Positions 54,440 through 64,000 of a stretch of 64,000 nucleotides of DNA are shown here, in pieces. Source of the DNA: Heterocephalus glaber. Its lineage: Eukaryota > Chordata > Mammalia > Rodentia > Bathyergidae. Each line of letters starts with the position of its first letter. Within the stretch, counting starts at the first letter, position 1. Position numbers and translations under genes: made by a program. The notes under the pieces are model-generated. The model was given only the letters and a program-made list of their open reading frames with translations. It made no database searches and was not told where the DNA came from. The stretch lies in the NCBI RefSeq assembly GCF_000247695.1, contig NW_004624734.1:35897955-35961954 (forward strand), written 5' to 3'.

Positions 54440-55792
54440 TTGCCCCTGCAAAGGTCAAGATGGCTGCAGAAGAGCACTCTGAGAGGAGTGGAGGGTTCTT
54501 CCCCGGCCATAATCAGAGCTGCTCCTCCTTTGTTTTGAGGGCCTAGCTCAGCCTGAGAGAAGTGGATAAATGGATGGTGGAAGTTTCTTCAGTGGGAAGA
54601 GACTTAGCGTTCTTGCAAGGTAGAGTTACATTTCTAGATCCAGTTCCTGCAAAACAAACGAGCCTTGGGGAAATCAGTGCCCCAGCGTCATGGTTTGGGT
54701 TCTCCTGGCAATTGAGTGCACAATGTGGAGAGTTCAGTTAGTAGAGGACATAGCAGAGCTGCCAAGGGCTAGAAGTCAAGAAGGCTGTAACAGCATAAGC
54801 CTAGCTCAGCTTGTGGACCCAACAGCAGCCTGAAAGAGTTTGATCTTGAAAGGAAACAGACTTAATGCTAGAATACAGCTCAGTTTTGGTTTTCTGGTCT
54901 GGCTGACAGGAAACACTACTATTCCTAGACCAAAGGAGGAAGTGAAGTCAGGTAAGTTCTGATTCAGAATGGTGGAGAATGTTGGGCTTTGATCCAGTGG
55001 ATGCCCAATCTATAGTACATGCTAATTCGAGTTGATGGATGGGTCATATTTCCACAAGAGGATGGGATCAAGCCCCAGAAATGGTGATTACATTAGGAAA
55101 GCAACGATCCCATATATTCAAGCCTGAGGAAGGAGATTGCAGGAGAAGTCGAGGAGCCCTCCAGGTCAGCATGCTCTCTGCCTCTTTGTTGCTGGCTCTC
55201 CATGTACCTGGCCTTAAACTCATCACACACAGTTAGGGCCAGGATGGGTATTACACCCAGTAGGCAGGGACCGTCAAGCCACAAGGGATAGGATGCCCCA
55301 AGAGGCAGTCCTTGGCTCCCTGCCAAATTTAGGCCTCCCTGGTGCCCATAAACAAGTGGAAGAAAAGGATACAGTGGTTAGCTCGTTCCCCTGGGAAATG
55401 CTGAGCCACCTGCTTGGTGTTCTGAGTGGACTCTGGCAAGTGGAGGAGGCTGGTGGAGTGTGGACCGGAAACCCAGGCAAGAGCCCCTGAGGGGCTGCAG
55501 GGTGCTCAGCTGAACACTAAGGTCAGTTGCTGCCAAACCCCTTCTGGCATCTTAAGTGGTGTAAGGCAGCCCCAGGACAGGCTTCTGAGCAGGCATACCC
55601 GCTTTGAGTGATGTTAATCTTGTTTGTTTTTGTCATTGCTTTCTAGACAGACAGCTAGGTATCCTGTTGATTTGATTGGTCCTTGCAGCAGGTGGCTTCA
55701 CTGAGGAGTCAAAAACTACCACTGTTGTGCAACGGTGAGCTTAGTATGGTCCTACTTCTGCAGCTGCCCAAGTATTTAAGATGGCCCAGTTT
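54440..55792. other. Downstream intergenic DNA, SINE-free
   Basis: No gene recognised; continues the SINE-poor territory of the MAX 3' end. Confidence 0.55.
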
Positions 55793-55874
55793 GTTTTTTT
55801 TACCGGGGATTGAACTCAGGACCTTGCGCCTTCCATGCAGGCGCTGTGCCACTGAGCTATATCCCCAGCCCATA
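55793..55874 (-). mobile_element. ID-type SINE
   Basis: TTACCGGGGATTGAACTCAG ... CACTGAGCTATATCCCCAGC. GGCCCAGTTT before and AGCCCAGTTT after. Confidence 0.9.
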
Positions 55875-56054
55875 GCCCAGTTTTTAAAGTTGCTCATACC
55901 ATCAAAACAGCTCTAGCTTCAGTAAAGAAGGAACTGGGCACAGAGCTGTCATCTTACCTGGGACAGGTTTAAAAAGTAAGGCTGACTAGATGGTAGGAGA
56001 TGAGAGCCCTGAACTAGGGTTGAAGAAGCAGAATTCTGTTTCTAACCGTACCAT

Positions 56055-56365
56055 GTGTGCTTTATGCTTGGGCTCTGCAGGCGGCCTGCTTGGGTTCCAA
56101 ATCTGGTCTCTGTTACTCAGTGACTACTACATTCTCAGCCTCAGTGTCCTCATCTATAAAACAAGGACTATGGGGCTGGAGATGTAGCTCAGTGGTTCCG
56201 CCACTTGCCTTGCAAGCACAAGCACCCAAGTTTGATCCCCGGTACCAAAAAAAAAAAAAAAATCAAGGACTGTAGTACTAGCCACCTGAGGTGGATCTTG
56301 TGGACTAAATGAGATAATGCTGATAATGTGCCTGACCTTGGAACCAATGCGCACTGAGGTGCCAA
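56055..56365 (+). mobile_element. MIR SINE split by an ID insertion
   Basis: GCTTGGGTTCCAAATCTGGT, CAGCCTCAGTGTCCTCATCT, ATAAAACAAGGACTAT (to 56171), resuming at 56263 with AAGGACTGTAGTACTAGCCA and AAATGAGATAATGCTGATAA. Confidence 0.8.
56172..56262 (+). mobile_element. ID-type SINE inside MIR
   Basis: GGGGCTGGAGATGTAGCTCA ... TTTGATCCCCGGTACC plus A-tail. CAAGGACTATG and CAAGGACTGTA flank it. Confidence 0.92.
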
Positions 56366-56463
56366 CTGTCTTCTACACAAAACATGATGAGAACTGACTG
56401 CAAGATGGAAAGTCGAGCTTGTAGGCCCCTGCCCCAGAGCATTCATGGGTTGAGTTCCTTGGG

Positions 56464-56550
56464 GTTTTTGTTTTTGTGGGGCTGGGTATTGAACCCAGGG
56501 CCTTGTACATGGTGGGCAAGTGCTGCACCACTGAGCTACATCCCCTGCCT
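56464..56550 (-). mobile_element. ID-like SINE (older)
   Basis: GGGCTGGGTATTGAACCCAG ... CACTGAGCTACATCCCCTGC. Confidence 0.8.
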
Positions 56551-56831
56551 GAGGGTTCATTTCTTGGACAACCAGATGCATCCCACTTCTGCCCCATCTT
56601 TACAGTGCTCGGTCACTAAAGACAGTGAGATGGCCCAGGACTGGACCAACAGACAAGGCTGAGGGTACAGTAGTCAGATTCCCTCTCCCCACTGGGCACT
56701 GGCGTCTCTGAGCTTTGGACACTTATTGGAGGCCTGGGAAGATTGCTCGGGAGCCCCATAATGGTGTTGCTCAAAGTGGTGTCCCTGGGCCATTCCCAGG
56801 TTGCTTATTAAAAGGATGTCGGGGGTGGGGG

Positions 56832-56921
56832 GTGGATTTAGCTCAGTGGTGCCTCCGCCTGCCTCGAAAGTGCAAGGTCCTAAGTTCGATCCCCAGTACC
56901 AAAAAAACAAAATAAAAAAAG
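56832..56921 (+). mobile_element. ID-type SINE
   Basis: GTGGATTTAGCTCAGTGGTG ... TTCGATCCCCAGTACC, between AAGGATGTC and AAAGATGTC. Confidence 0.88.
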
Positions 56922-59660
56922 ATGTCTGGGCTCCAGTCCCTCTGATCAAAACCATTCTGATCCAACAGCTAAGCTAAACCGACTCTCCAGGTGGGCCTCA
57001 CGTTACTCAGGTTTGACTCCAGAAGTACAACCCAAGAAACAAAAGGAGGCTATTGGGGGAAGTGAGGCACAGCTGAGCTCAAGTGCCAAAGGAGGTCTGA
57101 GGCCAGCTTCTTTACTGCTGAGCCAGGAGCAAGCTGGGGGCAGCGGCTGTCTCACCCCCCAGCTCCCTTCTGTCCCCACAGCCCCTCGGGAGCCCCAAGC
57201 AGTGCACCTGTCCTCAGTCACCAGGCAGGCTTAACGTGGATCTCTCCGACCTCCCCGCTGTGTTCACAGCAGCCCTGGAGACACGACACCAAAGCCTTTC
57301 TTTGTCAAGAACACTTTTCTCAAGGCCGGGGAGGAGATCCAGGAAGGGAAAAAGTTTGCCAGCCCGTACGTACTCTGCTGGATGGTAAATACGAATGCAG
57401 AAGTGAAAGTTTAGTTCAGCAGGTGGCCAAGCATGACAGGCACCTCTTGGACTCCATCTGCCCCTGCCCAGGACAGGGTGTGCTTCCTGTTTGTGCAGTG
57501 GAGAAGGCAGGGGGCTGAGAGGAGGGGTCGTGGTGACTGGAAGTAGCGGAAGATGGAGCCATCTGCAACCTGGCCTGCATAACGAGCCCTGGGTCTTCTC
57601 GGGACACATGTTCAGAAAATGGCAGTGTCCGCGTGACCCGTGTTCTTGGCCCCTGACATTAAAAAGCTGAGGAGCCTCTCAAACATTTCCCCAGATCCCA
57701 TTGAGGGGTTTGGTGGCTTCAACAGTGTGAGCCAGAAAAGACTTTTGACAAATCCCTAAAAATAGAAATCAACACAACAGAGACCCACGTGAGTGTGCGT
57801 TGGAGGTGTTATCCATAATTCAGGTAGTAGGGGTCTGTTCAGGTTTCCTGAGTGAATCTCAAAAGAATGAATGTGTTCTTTGATTTTTAAAAATTTAGGA
57901 AGGGAGAATGGCTCAAGCCTCTTACAGTAAAGGGAAAAAAATAAGTTTCTTATGGGGACTGTCATATGTGGAGCAAGGTGGAGACAGATGAGCCTGCTGC
58001 AACACACACATGCGTGCACACGCACATGCACACAGCATGATGGGTGTGTCTAGAACACTGCCCAGCAGGTGGCCCTGGACAGTTCACAACCAGCTGAGCA
58101 GGTCCCTCCCGCGCCCTATTCCGGATGCCAGCTGCCCCAGCAGGCTTGCATGACTGCTGGGGCCCAGTTAGGATTGCTTGCTCTGGTGTTCACAGCAGGG
58201 GCAGGGCTCTCGTACACCTACAGCCATCTCTGGGCAAAATTATACATCGCAGTCTCTACTATTCATTTTTTCTGATATGAAGAAAGCTGTGCCAGAACTT
58301 TCATCCCAGGTGCTGAGAGCGGAGAGGGATTAAGCCTCTGTCAAGGGAAGTAGACCTGATGGTGCAGGCCCACAGGGAGAGGTGTGCCTTTCCCAGTGCC
58401 AGCTCCTGTAGGGGCCTAGGGACACAAACCAAGCCAGGCAGAGTCAGGTAAAAAAATCACCCCATGCTCACAGGGTGCGACTAGGCCCTCCTCACTCCTC
58501 CCCAGCCCCCGGGGAGTCCAGCTGGCTGGGTGGCTCCATGAACAGCACTGCAGTCATTGTTTCTTATCTCCTTGTGCCATCAACAGCTCAAGGGTGGCAG
58601 GGGCAGATCTGGGGCCAAAGGACAGTGGCCAGCAGCTTGGGGCCAAAAGGCCACAGCAAGGCCAGCCAGCTGCGAAAGGCATGTCATGTCCACAGTGAAC
58701 ACCTATAGGGTAGGAGGTTCAGGGAGAAGGACCTCAGTTCCAGCAGCTGCACCCCGTTTCCCAGCAGGAAATGCGAGGCCAGGGCTCTGCTCCATGTTCA
58801 GTGAGCAGGTGGGAAAGCCTGTGCCTGGCCTGGCCCCATACTCCGCAGACCAGTGGATGCGTGGTCAGTGCACGCTCACCCTGTGCCTTTGATACTCATC
58901 TCTGCGCTCGCCTCGCCCCCACCCCTTGCCACCCACCAGGAGGTTTAGGAGTTTACACAGCCTGGCTCCGGTCTTCAGGATGCTCTGGCAGAGTCAAGAC
59001 TCATAGATGTGGCCCAAATGTGCACATCAGGACCCGAATTTGAGTTCAGCCCTTGAAGACAAAGTGCTATGGCATGGGCCAGGGAGGGCCAGCGCAGCAC
59101 TTGGCAAGCTCCTGAGCTCTCCTCCCCCCCTCCCAGCCCCATGCATGCAGCATCTGGAGAGGCTCCCACACCTTTGACCTGGACCACCATTCCCACTCCA
59201 CATATTCCTGCTTCCTTTAGGATCCCCTGCTCCGAAGAGCAAGGGAAAGACCTAGGGATGTTGGCAGCAAAAGCACTTCATAGAGCACAGGCCTCAGTCA
59301 CCACCGGCGTCTCTGTCCCCGCACATCACCTCGTCTTGAGTGACAGGCCCTAGTCAGCATGGCCTGGCACGGTGCTTCTCCAGCCTTCCTCCTTCAGCAA
59401 GCTGTGACGCTGAGCCATGCTCTGGTCCGGTGTCCACAGGGTACGGCACACCCTTTGTCCCGTGAGCCAGGGTCATCATGGTACAGAGGTGGCAGCAAAG
59501 TGTCACACCCAAGATAGCCAGCATGCAAGGTAGTGTGCTGATTGCAGAAAGTATGCGGTGTGGTCAAAGGTGAGAGAACAAACAGTATTCAGACCCAGGC
59601 ATACCCACTGCCCAGCCTCAATGGTTATCAACAGGCAACACTGCTCGAAAAGGGGATGGT
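56922..59660. other. Intergenic, 2.7 kb SINE-free
   Basis: GC-richer, unique-looking DNA. A CA-rich tract lies at 57992-58041. Open frames on both strands lack family signatures. No FNTB exon was found. Confidence 0.55.
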
Positions 59661-59743
59661 GGGGCCGGGGATGTAGCTCAATGACACCACGCCTGCCTGG
59701 CAAGCGCAAGGTCCTGAGTTTGATCCCTGGTCCAAGAAAAAAG
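59661..59743 (+). mobile_element. ID-type SINE
   Basis: GGGGCCGGGGATGTAGCTCA ... GAGTTTGATCCCTGGTCC. GGGGATGGT and GCGGATGGT flank it. Confidence 0.88.
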
Positions 59744-59765
59744 AAAAGCGGATGGTAAAGATGTA

Positions 59766-59784
59766 TCATCATCATCATCATCAA
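59766..59784. repeat. (ATC)n microsatellite
   Basis: Six ATC units. Confidence 0.9.
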
Positions 59785-60302
59785 AAGGAAGTGTGGTATG
59801 TCAAAGGGACAGAGCCAACCAAAAGAGCTACCGACGGCCAAAGCAGACAACTAGAGCAACAGAGTAAATAACATAGTATTGGAATATAGCCCAAAGAAAA
59901 ATAACATTCATGAGTCCGTCCCAATGAGTACAGTCATCCCTCAGCTTTGGAGGCTGACTCCTCAAGCCCTTCATTATGGTACCAAGTCCCTTAGGGGACA
60001 TAGCATCCCTTAGATCAAAGTCCCTTAAGGCACAGTATTCGCACATAATATATACATATCCTCCCTTATGCTTCATCATCTCTTGAGTACTTAGAATACC
60101 TAACACAGTGTGACTGCTGGGGAAATAGTTACTGTAGTGTATTGCTTAGGGAATAATTATAAGGAAAAACCTGTACATGTTCTGTACAGATACACTTTGT
60201 TCAAGTACAGTATTTCCAATTTGCAGTTTGTTATATTTATGGATGCAGGACCTGCAGATACAGGGAACCTCCCATGTAGAATTCCAGATAACTTATTTAC
60301 TC
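59785..60302. other. Intergenic, no feature
   Basis: Nothing recognised. Confidence 0.5.
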
Positions 60303-60392
60303 TGGGCCGGGGATTTAGCTCAGTGGTTCCACCGCCTGCCCTGCAAGCGCAAGGACCCGAGTTCGATCCTGGGTACCAAAAACAAAAAAACA
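60303..60392 (+). mobile_element. ID-type SINE (young form)
   Basis: GGGCCGGGGATTTAGCTCAG ... GAGTTCGATCCTGGGTACC. Confidence 0.9.
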
Positions 60393-60984
60393 AAAGATGT
60401 GGCACCTAACTCTCCACTCCTTAACTGTGAGCGACACATAGCAATTTCCTTCTAAAGGGCACATTATGGAAAGAAGGGAAAGAGACACCTGACAAACACT
60501 ACAACCTCTGCCAGGTGATCAAGGTGAACATCAGCAATGGTAGACAAAGGTGGCACCATGTACCCTTGATCCAGGAAAGTGGCGCTTTATTTCTATGGTC
60601 TCCCTCCAAGTAGCGCCCCCTCCGACCTGTCCATGTGAAAATGCCACACAAAGCCCAGCTGGGGAACATTCTGCAAAATACCTGACCCGAACCCTTATAC
60701 CCCTCGAGACTGTCAAGGCCAAGAGATGAAATGACTGGATATAATGTACCCTAAGTAGGATCCTGAGTCAGAAAGATTGCATTAGGAAAAGATTAAGGAG
60801 ATTCAGATAAATTGTGGACTTGAGCTAATAATGTATCCATACTGTGACAGATGCTCCATATTAATAGATGTTGCTTAATAATTGAGGAAGCTGCCTGATG
60901 AAGTATTGTCCTGGAGGTTTTTCTCTCAGTCTAAAGCTAAACTAATATACCTATTTTGGAAGGGAAAAAAAGCCTATTTGGCGA
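60393..60984. other. Intergenic, no feature
   Basis: Nothing recognised. Confidence 0.5.
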
Positions 60985-61055
60985 CTGAGGGTGTAGCTCA
61001 GTGGCAGAGTACACGTGAGGCCCTAGGTTGGAGCCCAAGAACTGCAGGGAAAAAA
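60985..61055 (+). mobile_element. ID-like SINE (older)
   Basis: ACTGAGGGTGTAGCTCAGTG ... TTGGAGCCCAAGAACTGC. Confidence 0.75.
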
Positions 61056-61083
61056 AAGCTTTATTTTAAAAAATGCAAACTAT

Positions 61084-61245
61084 TGGCTGGGTATGGCGGC
61101 ACATGCCTGTAATCTCAGCACTGCGGAGGCCGAGGCAGGAGGATTGCCATGAGTTGGTGGACAGCCTGGACTACAGTAGTGACTTCAAGGCCGGCCTGAG
61201 CCCTAAAGAGACACTGTCTCACCACCTGCCCCCAACAAAAAAGCG
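61084..61245 (+). mobile_element. B1 SINE with internal duplication
   Basis: GGCTGGGTATGGCGGCACAT ... AAGGCCGGCCTGAGCCCTAA, tail degraded. Confidence 0.82.
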
Positions 61246-61304
61246 TTATTATTGTGGGGTTTGTTTTGTTTTGTTTGTTTTTGGTTTTTTGAAATGTCTT
61301 TTTG

Positions 61305-61390
61305 TTGTTGTTGTTCGGTGCCGGGGATCGAACTCAGGACCTTGCACTTGTGAGGCAGGTAGCGGCGCCACTGAGCCAAATCCCCACCTC
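61305..61390 (-). mobile_element. ID-type SINE
   Basis: GTGCCGGGGATCGAACTCAG ... CACTGAGCCAAATCCCCACC. Confidence 0.88.
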
Positions 61391-61393
61391 TAT

Positions 61394-61543
61394 TTTTGGG
61401 TTTTTGAGACAGGGTCTCACTATGAATTCAGGCCGGCCTTGAACTCACTATGTAGCCCTAGTTAGCTTCAAACTCACAGCAATCCTCCTGCCTCAGCCTC
61501 CCAGTGCACGGATTACAGGCGTGCACCACCATACCTGGCTACT
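61394..61543 (-). mobile_element. B1 SINE with internal duplication
   Basis: TTTGAGACAGGGTCTCACTA ... CACCACCATACCTGGCTA. Confidence 0.88.
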
Positions 61544-61728
61544 ATTGTTATTTTGTAAGAGCTGTGTTTCGCTAGGGAGAGAGAAGCTGGGCTAGTGACA
61601 ACCACTCTATCCCTGCCCTGCCCTGTCTCATTCTCAGATTCACGGGAGAAGCAGAGGCACGAACACCTGGTTCTCTCAACCTTCCGCAACAGCTGGTGAA
61701 AAAGCAGGGGCAAAACAAGTTGTTTCAG

Positions 61729-61821
61729 GGAGGTGAGGAAGATGTCCAGGAACTGGTTGGTCGAGTGAGGCAGCTAGAGAAGGCTGCGATCAACTCCCAG
61801 AAAGACAGCATCAGCCTCACT
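61729..61821 (+). other. Exon-like open segment, possible orphan coiled-coil exon
   Basis: 93 bases lie between a good acceptor (AGTTGTTTCAG) and a good donor (ACT|GTGAGT), open in phase 0 for 31 residues. The translation is charged with heptad-like spacing (EEDVQELVGRVRQLEKA), as in a coiled coil. I do not recognise the protein, and no neighbouring exon was found. It cannot be a MAX exon joined after exon 4, since that phase stops at once. It may be chance, a relic exon, or a part of an unannotated transcript. Confidence 0.25.
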
Positions 61822-62734
61822 GTGAGTCACCCCGAGCCACACTTTGCACTGGCTCAGCCTGAGCCTGGTGCACATAGCGCTTTCTCCGCAGCCTGGGCAG
61901 AGATGGGCACCCACTGAAAGCCTGGGGTGGGCCTACCCTCCCTCTTGGCCATCCCTGCCCGTCTGGTGAAAGATGGGACAGATGCCCAGGCCCTCAGCCA
62001 GCCAGCTCCGGAGAGAACCAAGGCCCTGTGCCCTAGACCCTGATGCCCCTTCCTTTGGCGGTCTGGAGTGGCAGGTGGGCAGCACTTGACAGCAGGGAGA
62101 TCTCCTGTGACTCATTTAGCTGTCTGACCTGTTCCTCCAGTTGTAAACCACAGGTCGTCCACCTGTGGGAGCTGAGTTAAGGTCAAACGAGGAGAGGCAG
62201 AAGACCGGGGGGACAGGGATGCTGTGTGGGAGGTGTGGTGAGGGTGTCCAGCATTTTCCAGGCAGCAAGTAAGTACCATCGTGGCCTTGATCTAATCTGG
62301 GGCAGTTCTGTATGTATCCGGGTGCTTCTGGCTCCAAGTACAGATGTGCCTCCATTTACTGCAGGGTTACATCCCCAAGCCCATCCTAAATTGAAAGCAT
62401 CATAAATACGTTTACTGCACCTGACCTGTGGAACATAGGAGTATAGTTTCCACCGAATGCACTTTACATTTGTACTGCTGTGAAGCTGAAAAATTGCAAG
62501 TCAAGGGCTGCCTGTGATAGTAAAGCCAACTCAGACTGGCCCACATAACTGAGAATCCGGAGGCAGGCCGGCCACAGGAATGAGTTCCAGGCATCTGTGC
62601 CTGCTCCCTTCTCTGGCTGGCCTCCTTCCGGTGGTGACAGGATCCCAGACTCCCATTCCACTTGTCAACAGAGCTGCTTTTCCCTGTTCTCACACGTCCA
62701 TGATTTCCCTTTCTTTAGAGTATTTTAAGTCATG
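61822..62734. other. Intergenic, no feature
   Basis: Unique-looking sequence without recognisable gene or repeat. Confidence 0.5.
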
Positions 62735-62975
62735 GTTTGTTTTGGTACTGGTGATCAAACACGCCCTTCACACTAAGCTACAGCCCCAGCACTTTTTATC
62801 TTTTTTTGTTGTTGTTGTTTGTTTGTTTGCTTGCTTTTTGGTACCAGGGATCAGACTCGGGACCTTGCCCTTTCGAGGCAGGTGGCAGAATCACTGAGAT
62901 AAATCCTGACCCTTTTATCTTTTATTTTGAGACAGAGACTTGCTAAGTCACTAAGTTGCCCAGTTTACACCTGAG
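62735..62975 (-). mobile_element. B1-ID dimer interrupted by an ID SINE
   Basis: ID antisense (GTACTGGTGATCAAACACGC, AAGCTACAGCCCCAGCAC) to 62800, an inserted ID antisense (TTTTGGTACCAGGGATCAGA ... GAGATAAATCCTGACCC, 62834-62912), then a short B1 antisense remainder (GAGACAGAGACTTGCTAAGT). CTTTTTATCTTTT and CCTTTTATCTTTT mark the duplication. Confidence 0.75.
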
Positions 62976-63778
62976 TTACTACCAAACCTGAAAAAGTTAC
63001 TGAGGCAAAGAAACAGATTAAAGAGACTGGCTTTGGGGTAGAATGGGTGCTAACCTTGTCCACCACCACCTAGTATCACAGCCATGATCAGCTGAGAGCC
63101 ACCGTGACTCCCTCTCTAGCATCCTTTACCCCTTTGGCTTCCACTCTTAAGTTGCATTTGGGGCTTTTTTCCTTCCCCTTTTTTCTCAAGAGTATGTGCT
63201 TCTGATGAAGCCCAACTCCCCTCCAGTGCCAAAGTGTGACCAAGATGCAGGAGACCAGCACACTGTATTCTGGTCTGGCTTGCTTATCAGAGAGGTGTTT
63301 CATTTGCTCAAAGCCAGTGAAACACAGTAATCTTCACTGGGCCTCCAAGGAAGGCTGGGATGGCCAGGAGCTCTTATCTGCTGAACTTGACGCCAAGAGT
63401 CTGTAGGGTCTGGAGCTGTTGGCACTGTCTTCTCTTCCCATGGAGAGATACCAAGGTTGGGGCAGAAACCTACTGAGGCTGGTCATGCCACCAGCCTCAG
63501 CCCTGCACTTTTCCCGTCTGGAGTCAAGACATTTCCTCTTTGCTTTAAGCCAACTGGGCCTGGTTTTCTGCCATCCAAAACAGTGTCTTCAGTCATACTC
63601 TTCTCCTGCCTTATCCAAGGCAATGACTGCCGCTGAACAGGACAGGTGGGTGACTAGAAGTTTTGGCCCAGGCTTTACCAAGCACATTTGTCATTTGACT
63701 CTAATATTAATGGAAAGTATCCCAGCCATGAAAGATATGGAAGAATACTGAGTGAATACAGATGAGATTTCGGCTGGA
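62976..63778. other. Intergenic, no feature
   Basis: About 800 bases with no recognisable gene or repeat. Confidence 0.5.
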
Positions 63779-63905
63779 TCAGGGGTAGGCAAACTACAGC
63801 CCCCACCTGTGTTCATAATCACATCTGACAGGGTACAGCCGAACTTCTGTGGTTTTGTGCATGACAAATAGGAACAGATAGGAGCAGAGACCGTGCGACA
63901 AACTA
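63779..63905 (+). mobile_element. hAT-Charlie-type MITE relic
   Basis: CAGGGGTAGGCAAACTACAG is the terminal sequence of an old mammalian hAT-Charlie MITE; ACAGGGTACAGCC and CAGAGACCGTGCGACA follow in family order. The other end is degraded. Confidence 0.65.
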
Positions 63906-64000
63906 GTGTCATCTGGCTCCTTCCCCAAGTGCGCTGCCTCCAGGTGTAGATGGTGGATGAGTAAAACACTGGGAAAGTACCACCCCCACCAACAAATCCA

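Noticed and set aside
54440..64000. FNTB 3' exons on the minus strand (expected tail-to-tail neighbour)
   Set aside because: No segment encodes the recognisable FNTB C-terminal region. The human gap between the two genes is larger than the sequence left in the window.

Overview
This window is mammalian nuclear DNA, and the repeats point to a rodent. It holds many B1 SINEs (7SL-derived, with the rodent internal duplication), many ID-type SINEs derived from tRNA-Ala, and dimers in which a B1 body is joined to an ID-like body (the arrangement of the published B1-dID family). Murid B2/B4 elements were not seen. Together this suggests a non-murid rodent, perhaps of the squirrel, dormouse, beaver or guinea-pig side; I cannot name the species. 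MIR elements, old L1s, MaLR-like LTRs and hAT relics are ordinary mammalian background.

One protein-coding gene is present and complete: MAX, the bHLH-leucine-zipper partner of MYC, MXD and MNT, on the + strand. Its coding exons are 28143-28178, 28869-28895, 37459-37566, 51676-51799 and 53023-53210. They join in frame into 160 residues, the length of the long (p21/p22) human form. All introns are GT-AG. A CpG-rich promoter (about 27240-28800) carries four canonical CACGTG E-boxes, two ACTAC-type ZNF143-like sites and one NRF1-like site. The 3' UTR ends near 54350-54430 with two AATAAA signals.

Layout: 1-770 is an antisense L1 ORF1-like 5' end abutting an LTR-like block. 770-27200 is intergenic DNA packed with SINEs. 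It contains an HNRNPDL processed pseudogene (4768-5997, minus strand) between perfect 17-bp target-site duplications, L1 relics (7.1-8.3, 9.2-10.4 and 11.5-13.4 kb), three MaLR-like LTRs and a hAT element nested inside an older hAT relic. 27.2-54.4 kb is MAX. 54.4-64 kb is downstream intergenic DNA with fewer SINEs and one unexplained exon-like coiled-coil open stretch (61729-61821). In human the next gene past the MAX 3' end is FNTB, tail to tail; I found no FNTB exon here, so it would lie beyond the window if synteny holds.

I see no CRISPR array, operon, true tRNA or rRNA gene, or clear new biological system. The best leads are intron 1 of MAX, which is open, a multiple of three and in frame with both flanking exons; the dense E-box/ZNF143 promoter; the pseudogene that lacks a poly(A) tail; the nested hAT pair; and the orphan exon-like segment. 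Repeat boundaries were read by eye and may be off by about 5-20 bases.
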